In this document: in pieces, positions 1-4,951 of the stretch
How the letters are laid out: the number at the start of each line of letters is the position of its first letter
How positions within the stretch are numbered: position 1 is the stretch's first letter
Source: Verrucomicrobia bacterium UBA1412
Lineage (GTDB): Bacteria; Verrucomicrobiota; Verrucomicrobiia; Limisphaerales; UBA1412
Direction: 5' to 3'
Assembly (NCBI GenBank): GCA_002305615.1
Contig: DBPU01000014.1
Location: 10,562-18,044, forward strand
DNA length: 7,483 bases
Notes under the pieces: model-generated
The model's database searches: none
What the model saw: only the letters and a program-made list of their open reading frames with translations
Told to the model about the DNA's origin: nothing
Position numbers and translations under genes: made by a program

Positions 1-1
1 G

Positions 2-22
2 CCCGGGGTCGTAGACCCCGGG
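2..22. repeat. Perfect GC-rich palindrome, 9-bp stem with GTA loop
   Basis: CCCGGGGTC (2-10) and GACCCCGGG (14-22) are perfectly complementary around the three-base loop GTA. The stem is almost all G and C and would be very stable as RNA or single-stranded DNA. No T-run follows on the plus strand, so an ordinary intrinsic terminator is unlikely in that direction. The element sits at the window edge and may belong to a longer array of palindromes or to the end of a gene to the left. It shares the GACCCC/GGGGTC core and the GTA loop with the palindrome at 48-64. Confidence 0.85.
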
Positions 23-47
23 GAGCCATTCACACCACGACCCCAAC

Positions 48-64
48 CGACCCCGTAGGGGTCG
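48..64. repeat. Perfect palindrome, 7-bp stem with GTA loop
   Basis: CGACCCC (48-54) and GGGGTCG (58-64) pair perfectly around the loop GTA. CGACCCC also occurs unpaired at 38-44. Stem core and loop match the palindrome at 2-22, so the two look like members of one dispersed REP-like family. I recall similar short GACCCC-GTA-GGGGTC palindromes as intergenic repeats in environmental bacteria, but cannot confirm it here. Confidence 0.8.
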
Positions 65-84
65 CATCAAGGTTTTCTGATGAA

Positions 85-118
85 TTTACTTGCAGGTTAA
101 TTTGCAGGATAATATACT
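85..118 (+). promoter_or_regulatory. Candidate promoter for the plus-strand gene set
   Basis: Two sigma70-like pairings are possible. TTGCAG (90-95) and TATACT (113-118) are separated by 17 bases; TTTACT (85-90) and GATAAT (108-113) are also separated by 17 bases. The -10 boxes are each one base from consensus; the -35 boxes are weak (three or four matches of six). Initiation near 125 would give a leader of about 48 bases before the GTG at 173. This is the only plausible promoter seen ahead of the three-gene set. It is a prediction by eye. Confidence 0.35.
90..113 (+). repeat. Two tandem copies of a 12-bp unit
   Basis: TTGCAGGTTAAT (90-101) is followed directly by TTGCAGGATAAT (102-113), identical at 11 of 12 positions. 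The repeat covers the region between and including the likely -35 and -10 boxes of the promoter before the gene at 173. It could be a pair of operator half-sites for a regulator, or a simple duplication. Confidence 0.7.
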
Positions 119-172
119 TCGGATATTATTTTAATAAGGCAACCTGTTCCCTCTAAAACTCGAGAAATCATC

Positions 173-454
173 GTGAAAAAAAATATAATACTGCGCTCAC
201 GGAGCGTTTTTAAATGCGGTCTTATAATCGTCATTGCCTCGGCCTTCCTGCTAAGCGCAAATCAATCGAGAGCCGCCGTGGCCCCAATACCGCCCGAGAC
301 CGTGTCCGTGACTCCAGAGAGCGTAACCTTGACATCGCTAAGGCCCGTACCCGGTAGCAGCCTCTCTCAAAAGGGCCAGCATAAACACAATCTCTTGAAT
401 ACAAGGATATGGGATTCTCCTCTATCTAAAAAAATCTGGAACTTTGGTTTTTAA
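173..454 (+). CDS. Small secreted protein of unknown function
   Basis: This 93-residue protein starts at a GTG with a weak ribosome site (GAG at 162-164). It opens with a convincing Sec signal peptide: basic residues at 2, 3, 8, 10 and 14, a hydrophobic core at about 15-28, and a likely cleavage site after S-R-A at residue 34. The mature part would be only about 59 residues. It begins with a Pro/Thr/Ser/Val-rich, probably unstructured stretch (residues 35-65) and ends in a basic, aromatic tail (KKIWNFGF). I do not recognise a family. It lies 38 bases upstream of the first of two membrane-anchored paralogues on the same strand, so co-expression and an envelope role are likely. It could also be the surviving N-terminus of a longer, decayed gene; no frameshift joining it to the next gene is evident. 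The signal peptide is the main reason to believe it is real. Confidence 0.5.
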   Translation: MKKNIILRSRSVFKCGLIIVIASAFLLSANQSRAAVAPIPPETVSVTPESVTLTSLRPVPGSSLSQKGQHKHNLLNTRIWDSPLSKKIWNFGF

Positions 455-492
455 AAATATTTTTTCTTGCTCGGTGTGGGGTATTTTCTACA

Positions 493-1782
493 ATGATTTT
501 CGTTATGAGATTGAATCGGATAGGGCTTGGTATTGTATGCATCAGTGTGTGCATCGGATGTGTTTTCTGGGTGCAGCACAATAAGCACTATTATACACGG
601 AAGCTGCAACAGGAAACGGCTCGGATGGATGCCCAATTGGCCGTATTGACTCAAGAGCTGGATGCTGCGAATGCTGTCCTGAATACAACAGCGGATGCTC
701 GGTTGGAGCCGCCGTTGCTGGAGCCAATCCAATTGATAGATCGTCTTTACATGGTGGGTGAGTTATCTCCATTTGAGCGGTTACGCGAGGCCTGTTTCTG
801 TTTCCAGGGGTTGACCGATGCCGGGACGAATTCCATTCCAGCCATTACGAAGTATTTTGAATCTGGTGCTGATGAGAAGCTCTTAGCGCAGCGTTATATC
901 AGTTTACCTCAAACTCCGCCCAGCGTGCGGATGGGGCTGGTCTTTGTTCTGCGGGATATTGGCGGCATAGAATCCATTGCGCTGTTGAGCCGCATTATGC
1001 CAGTAGCCAAAAATGCGACGGAGTTGAAAACGTTGGTGGATGGATTGATGGCAGCAGACCCAGATTTTTATCGTCCTTTTTGTATCCAGATTGCTCGCAG
1101 GACATACGAGGATTTTTTGGAGAAAGAGGAAGGAATGAGGGTTCCGTATGAATTACGCATCTATCGGGAGACGTTGCTCGGAACATTAAAAGATCGCGAA
1201 ACGGCTCAAAAGATGGTGGATGAACGCGCGTATATGCGCTATCGCTCTGTGGATAAAGAATATTTTTCGCAGTTAACCTCCGCTTTGGGAGAGGATATTA
1301 TTCCCGCAATGAGAGACATTTTGGACAATCCAGATTTGACACGGTATGCAAAGATTTCGGTGTTGTTGAATCCGAATGCTGTGAATGTTGAAGGATTAGA
1401 ATATTTTGCGGGAAAGAATCCCCAGGCATCGGAGATTTTCATCGCTGCAATGAAAGAGACCGATAGCCCAGCCTTTCGCGCACTGCGGACGTCGATGTTG
1501 GGTGTGCAGCCTGGCACCCAAAGTCCGGATCCTGAATTGATCCAAAACAAGTTGCATTTGCTGAATCAAATTGAACAACAATTTGGGAAAGATCAGTACA
1601 TGGATTCCGTTATTCCTGCTACCCGAGCGATGTTGGAATATAAGGCCAATCCATCCGCTTATACAGAGCCGCCCAAGATAGTTACTTTCCCAGACATGGA
1701 AAGTGTGCAAAAAATGATGGAAGAATATAGTGCTTTCCAGCAACAATTGATTGAAGAAAATAACCGGGAAATGACGAGATAA
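493..1782 (+). CDS. Membrane-anchored HEAT-like protein, paralogue 1 (429 aa)
   Basis: The function is unknown. A single hydrophobic segment (about residues 10-27) after a short basic start suggests a membrane anchor with the rest outside the cytoplasm. Residues 35-62 are charged and heptad-like, probably a coiled coil. An E-P-P-L segment near 72 leads into an all-helical body whose pattern resembles HEAT-type solenoids, for example LRDIGG at 153-158 followed by an ALL helix. The protein aligns with the 475-aa neighbour in at least three blocks: residues 72-125, 146-165, and the C-terminal block from about 352 (LLNQIEQQFG, then a helix ending in ANPSAY). ATG at 493 has a G-rich stretch 11 bases upstream; ATG at 505 (residue 5) is an alternative start that puts Arg right before the anchor. 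CIGC at 20-23 resembles a lipobox but lacks the usual Leu/Val/Ile at -3. The next gene starts 34 bases downstream. Confidence 0.85.
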   Translation: MIFVMRLNRIGLGIVCISVCIGCVFWVQHNKHYYTRKLQQETARMDAQLAVLTQELDAANAVLNTTADARLEPPLLEPIQLIDRLYMVGELSPFERLREACFCFQGLTDAGTNSIPAITKYFESGADEKLLAQRYISLPQTPPSVRMGLVFVLRDIGGIESIALLSRIMPVAKNATELKTLVDGLMAADPDFYRPFCIQIARRTYEDFLEKEEGMRVPYELRIYRETLLGTLKDRETAQKMVDERAYMRYRSVDKEYFSQLTSALGEDIIPAMRDILDNPDLTRYAKISVLLNPNAVNVEGLEYFAGKNPQASEIFIAAMKETDSPAFRALRTSMLGVQPGTQSPDPELIQNKLHLLNQIEQQFGKDQYMDSVIPATRAMLEYKANPSAYTEPPKIVTFPDMESVQKMMEEYSAFQQQLIEENNREMTR

Positions 1783-1816
1783 TCAAGGAATGTAGAGGAA
1801 CGGAGTTCACACGAAT

Positions 1817-3244
1817 ATGCAAACAACAGCTAATAGTAACCAAAAACTTTCGCGAAAAATTCTTATTATAGGGATAATTTTCTGCGTAGTTGTATTTTGT
1901 TTCACTTTTTTTAAGATCTTGAGTCAGACTATACCAATGGCATATGCTCTGGCAAATAAACAAAGTTCTTTTGAAAAAAAGAAATCTGCGCTGGAGGCGG
2001 AGTTGCAGAAAGTTCGGGACGAAATTGCTGCCCGGACACCGCTACCCATGGCTGAGCGAGAGCCGGCCCTGACGCCGGAGAAATTAATTGCTCGCCTGAG
2101 CGATTTGGTTAATCCGGAGAATCGAAAAAGTTTTGGACATGTTAATTTACATCTCCTGCAGGAAGTTAGCTATTGCTGCCGTGGATTGATATTGGCCGGG
2201 GAAGAATCCATCCCCGCAATGCACGGCTATTTGGATAGCGGCCATAACGTTCAGGTGGCTTTGACAGAAACCCTCAGCAGAATAACGGAATACAATGATG
2301 CCTACGCGAAACTTGGAGCAAAAGATAGTTTCCTGCCAGTCACTTCCCGAATGGGAATTGCCTACGCATTGCGCGACATCGGCGGAGCAAAGGCAATTGC
2401 CCTCCTGAACGGAATGTTCCAAGCACCAGCCAATAGGGTGGAATTACTGCAAGTGGGGGCTATACTGGTGAGACTGGATAACACCCATTTTCGAGCCCCT
2501 GTGGCCACAGCTTTCCGCAACCTGTTGGCCAGTGCCGAAAAAGAAGATCGTTTCAAAATTCTTTCCTTTGTCCGCAGCCTGGGCGGCGATGTATATGCCG
2601 ATTTGCTCGGAGAGGAAAATATCTATACCAAAGAAGGTAAGATAGATTTATCCATGCTGAGCTATGTGCTGGATGCACAAAAAGGCAAAGCAATGCCCCG
2701 TATAGCCGAGATATTTACAAAATTGCAAGGCGAAGAACGCGAAAATGTTGTGAAGACAATCATGAACTATTTGGATAATAGCCCAGCCTCCAAGAGCATC
2801 ATCAACACGCTTTTAGTGGAAGCCTCGGCAAACAAGGAAACATTCCCATCGGCAGCCAGTGCGCTGATTCTTTCGTTATCCGGCCTGGTAGATTCAGACC
2901 ATCCCTGGGATCGACAATACGGAAGTGGCAGCAGCCAATCTAGCCTACCGAGAAGCTTGTTTATGCGATCTTCAGCGACAGACCCCTTTCTAGCAGAGCA
3001 TAGTTACCTAAGCCGTGAATTGGCCCAAAACCGGTTGGTTTTGCTCAGTGAACTGGAAATGCAATACGGTTCCGACGAAGTCGTGGCAAAATCTTTCGCT
3101 GCTGCTCGGTCGTTGCTGCAATATAATGCAAATCCAGAGGCCTATCCCGATTGGAAAATCCCCGATACATCATTTCTGGAGGAATTGGATTCCTCATTTT
3201 TCCCAAAAGAGAATATTCAACAAGGCATTATTATCATAAACTGA
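1817..3244 (+). CDS. Membrane-anchored HEAT-like protein, paralogue 2 (475 aa)
   Basis: This is a tandem paralogue of the 429-aa protein just upstream, with the same architecture. It has a hydrophobic anchor at residues 15-32 after a Lys/Arg-containing start, a charged coiled-coil-like stretch at about 45-72, an E-P-A-L linker near 82, then a helical body. Shared blocks include EVSYCCRGL (116-124) against EACFCFQGL, RMGIAYALRDIGG (178-190) against RMGLVFVLRDIGG, and the C-terminal block 405-446 ending in YNANPEAY. It is longer than its partner because of insertions before the RMG block and before the C-terminal block, where a Ser/Gly-rich stretch lies. CGGAG at 1801-1805, 11 bases before the ATG, is a plausible if distant ribosome site. 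No catalytic motif is seen. A scaffold or protein-protein interaction role at the envelope is a guess from the solenoid-like pattern. No clear terminator follows the stop before the convergent genes. Confidence 0.87.
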   Translation: MQTTANSNQKLSRKILIIGIIFCVVVFCFTFFKILSQTIPMAYALANKQSSFEKKKSALEAELQKVRDEIAARTPLPMAEREPALTPEKLIARLSDLVNPENRKSFGHVNLHLLQEVSYCCRGLILAGEESIPAMHGYLDSGHNVQVALTETLSRITEYNDAYAKLGAKDSFLPVTSRMGIAYALRDIGGAKAIALLNGMFQAPANRVELLQVGAILVRLDNTHFRAPVATAFRNLLASAEKEDRFKILSFVRSLGGDVYADLLGEENIYTKEGKIDLSMLSYVLDAQKGKAMPRIAEIFTKLQGEERENVVKTIMNYLDNSPASKSIINTLLVEASANKETFPSAASALILSLSGLVDSDHPWDRQYGSGSSQSSLPRSLFMRSSATDPFLAEHSYLSRELAQNRLVLLSELEMQYGSDEVVAKSFAAARSLLQYNANPEAYPDWKIPDTSFLEELDSSFFPKENIQQGIIIIN

Positions 3245-3362
3245 TTTATAGGGTTCTTCGTCAGAAAGTACGCATCGCTTGGGTTCGCCACGGCAAGAAT
3301 TTATGACGACCTGCAGCCTCCGGAAAAACTACCTGGTCTGAGGTATACGGAGCATACCCATC

Positions 3363-3842
3363 TTATTTTCTTGGCTGGCATAACAGATACATCTTATTGG
3401 TCATATCTGCTTCATAATTAAGAAGGAAATCGATTTGGACACGTTTGAATATTTTATCAACTTCGAATTCCAAGAAATTTATAAGGCGCCCCTCCTTATC
3501 TGAAGGTAAATCAAATTTCTTTTCAATATCAGATTTAACAAATCCACTAGCATGAAAATATGCTGAGCTATTTTCATAAAATTGGTTGTCTTCATAAATT
3601 TTTATTCTATACAAACCTTTAATCAAGTTAATGGATATATGATTCGTCCCTTGTTGTAATTCATATTTTGATGGCTGAATCAATAATAAATGCATTGCTG
3701 GAGATAAAATAGCGAAAATTAAAAATAAAAATAATACCAATATTCCAATAACAATGTATTTATTCTTTAAATATTTTATTAATAAATATATAGATAATAT
3801 AAATATTATTAATATAATAACAAACAAATAATTAATCTCCAT
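3363..3842 (-). CDS. Small membrane protein with C-terminal soluble domain (159 aa)
   Basis: I do not recognise this protein. Two strongly hydrophobic segments (about residues 4-24 and 28-52) are separated by a short basic turn (KYLKNKY). About 105 residues follow that look soluble, with alternating polar and hydrophobic strands around GLYRIKIYED and helices after residue 100 (LINFLEFEVDKIFKR). The ATG at 3842 has AGAG about eight bases upstream as a modest ribosome site. The gene is far richer in A and T than its neighbours, above all its first 150 bases, which are nearly all A and T; this suggests acquisition from elsewhere. A 40-bp repeated element (3880-3919) lies just upstream. The product may be an accessory or immunity-like membrane protein, but nothing in the sequence proves it. 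Confidence 0.65.
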   Translation of the reverse strand: MEINYLFVIILIIFILSIYLLIKYLKNKYIVIGILVLFLFLIFAILSPAMHLLLIQPSKYELQQGTNHISINLIKGLYRIKIYEDNQFYENSSAYFHASGFVKSDIEKKFDLPSDKEGRLINFLEFEVDKIFKRVQIDFLLNYEADMTNKMYLLCQPRK

Positions 3843-3879
3843 ATTTTACTCTATATAGTGTTTCCGATCCCAGAGCATC

Positions 3880-3919
3880 GTCTGCGCATTGGAGTAGTAT
3901 GTCTCTACAATAAGGCCCA
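3880..3919 (-). repeat. Repeated hairpin element, copy A
   Basis: This 40-bp element shares its first 15 bases, GTCTGCGCATTGGAG, and 13 of its last 14 bases (TACAATAAGGCCCA) with the element at 4674-4715; the middle differs. It also folds on itself. CGTCTGCGCA (3879-3888) pairs with 3923-3933 as 10 bp, including one T-G pair and a bulged A at 3926. Inside that, TTGGAG (3889-3894) pairs with CTACAA (3905-3910) with one mismatch. It lies between the 239-aa gene stop and the 159-aa gene start, 37 bases before the latter. Confidence 0.75.
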
Positions 3920-3935
3920 GCGTGCAGCGGACGTT

Positions 3936-4655
3936 TTAAGATACGACAAGATAATAAATGATAAAAAATGCAAAAAATGATACGATGATCTGGATTGTCA
4001 ATACTGACACCAACAAGTTGCCAAACGCAACCGTAAGTTTCACTGCTATTGGATGTCGTTGCTTTTCTGCAGGTAAAGATTGAGCAGCAGATTGTCTTTC
4101 TTCAGTAATATGAACTTCGCACCTCCAGATGATCCGTGCAGAAAGAGCCGTCACTAAAACAGCCAGTGCCAGCTTGATTAAAGTGACTTGAATCGGCGGA
4201 CCTGGTATCCATTCCACCTCCGGCGGAATAATGAGGCTCAGGATGCAAAGAGGCAGGCTTAGCAGAGCGACTATACCCAAAAAGCTTTCTCCTATGAATA
4301 AACAGTAGTCCCGGAAAGAGCGAGCCCTATATTTCAATGAAGAAATTATTTTATAATCTTTTCTTCTATGCTCAGGAATAAATTTAAAATATATAGAAAG
4401 TATAAATCCTATAAACATTCCAAAAACAAGGAATGGAACGTATGAAAATAATAAAAAAACGTCAAAAATAAGAACCATTGCGACAAACGCACTTGGCCCT
4501 TCCGCGTCACCGAAATCTACATAATATTCAAAAAAATATTCTATAGGTAATCTCAAAATATCCCAATTGAAAAGCAGGATAACGACAAGAATTGCACCAG
4601 CCCAGAGTGGTGCAGTGAAGCCACTTAAGAGCGTTGCTTTAATAATGGGTTTCAT
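3936..4655 (-). CDS. Multi-pass membrane protein of unknown function (239 aa)
   Basis: Hydrophobic segments at about residues 12-29, 56-90 (long enough for two), 123-143, 156-177 and 211-238 indicate five or six membrane passes. They are linked by charged loops: a basic one at 91-116 (EHRRKDYK, then RARSFRDY) and a polar Glu/Gln/Lys-rich one at about 180-205. No family is recognised and no catalytic motif stands out. The ATG at 4655 is preceded by only a weak purine-rich stretch. The gene lies about 300 bases downstream of the restriction subunit and 93 bases upstream of the 159-aa membrane protein, all on the same strand. It is bracketed by two copies of a hairpin-forming repeat (4674-4715 before its start and 3880-3919 after its stop), as if it were one unit of a cassette. 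Confidence 0.72.
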   Translation of the reverse strand: MKPIIKATLLSGFTAPLWAGAILVVILLFNWDILRLPIEYFFEYYVDFGDAEGPSAFVAMVLIFDVFLLFSYVPFLVFGMFIGFILSIYFKFIPEHRRKDYKIISSLKYRARSFRDYCLFIGESFLGIVALLSLPLCILSLIIPPEVEWIPGPPIQVTLIKLALAVLVTALSARIIWRCEVHITEERQSAAQSLPAEKQRHPIAVKLTVAFGNLLVSVLTIQIIVSFFAFFIIYYLVVS

Positions 4656-4673
4656 ATTCTTTGTGTCTTAATT

Positions 4674-4715
4674 GTCTGCGCATTGGAGAAATGTTGTTCC
4701 TTACAACAAGGCCCA
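4674..4715 (-). repeat. Repeated hairpin element, copy B
   Basis: This second copy is 42 bp, with conserved ends and a variable middle relative to 3880-3919. It can form an inner pairing of TTGGAG (4683-4688) with the CTTACAA stretch (4700-4706), or alternatively a perfect TGTTG/CAACA stem (4692-4696 with 4704-4708, 7-base loop). The outer pairing is shorter than in copy A: TCTG (4675-4678) with CAGA (4721-4724). It sits 18 bases upstream of the 239-aa gene start, the same relative place that copy A has before the 159-aa gene. Confidence 0.75.
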
Positions 4716-4860
4716 TTGAACAGAATACTTCCACGACGGGACTGAATTCATTTCGGGAGTTTCTGAGTTTATAAAGGTTCTCCAATATCTACACAACGAT
4801 TCCACCCGGAATCTTGGATGATTTTTGAGGTTATGCAAGTTTTTTTTCAAATTTTTTAAC

Positions 4861-4878
4861 CGCAGATTACGCAGATTC
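4861..4878. repeat. Two tandem 9-bp CGCAGATTN units
   Basis: CGCAGATTA (4861-4869) is followed directly by CGCAGATTC (4870-4878), and weaker echoes continue (CGCAAAGGG, ATGCAGGGA) to about 4896. From memory, iterated CGCAGATTA units are a frequent dispersed intergenic repeat in many environmental bacteria, often with similar flanks. The function is unknown. Confidence 0.6.
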
Positions 4879-4951
4879 CCGCAAAGGGATGCAGGGAAAC
4901 GGAGCTATTTATCCTTACTAAAAAACTGTGTAATTTACGGATAATCAGGCG

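Larger units (their letters stand above)
4656..4951. other. Intergenic region downstream of res
   Basis: These 296 bases between the restriction subunit stop and the 239-aa gene hold no convincing gene. They contain repeat copy B (4674-4715), a small perfect hairpin (GATTCC 4798-4803 and GGAATC 4808-4813, ACCC loop), T-rich runs at 4840-4857, and iterated CGCAGATT units at 4861-4878. No hairpin followed by a T-run in the minus direction was found, so no terminator for res is called. Confidence 0.6.

Noticed and set aside
453..466. AT-only palindrome after the small secreted gene as a terminator
   Set aside because: The stem has no G-C pairs and would be too weak. The following gene is only 38 bases from the stop.
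541..570. Lipoprotein signal (CIGC) in the 429-aa protein
   Set aside because: The -3 residue is Cys instead of Leu/Val/Ile, and the hydrophobic stretch continues past the cysteine, so a membrane anchor fits better. Its paralogue lacks any lipobox.
542..1963. Several long antisense open frames opposite the first paralogue
   Set aside because: They overlap a well-supported gene with membrane-anchor and paralogue evidence, and their products are low-complexity mixtures without domain or signal features.
3015..3239. A same-strand open frame inside the end of the second paralogue
   Set aside because: It lies wholly within the C-terminal block that is conserved between the paralogues, so it is a shifted-frame shadow.
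3336..3358. Possible third, degenerate copy of the hairpin repeat (GTCTG, GGAG, then CCCA) after the 159-aa gene
   Set aside because: Only short motif fragments match and the spacing differs. The small GGTAT/ATACC stem there could be chance.
4798..4857. Hairpin GATTCC/GGAATC followed by T-rich runs as a terminator
   Set aside because: The T-runs follow on the plus strand, where no gene ends. On the minus strand, which res uses, no T-run follows the hairpin.
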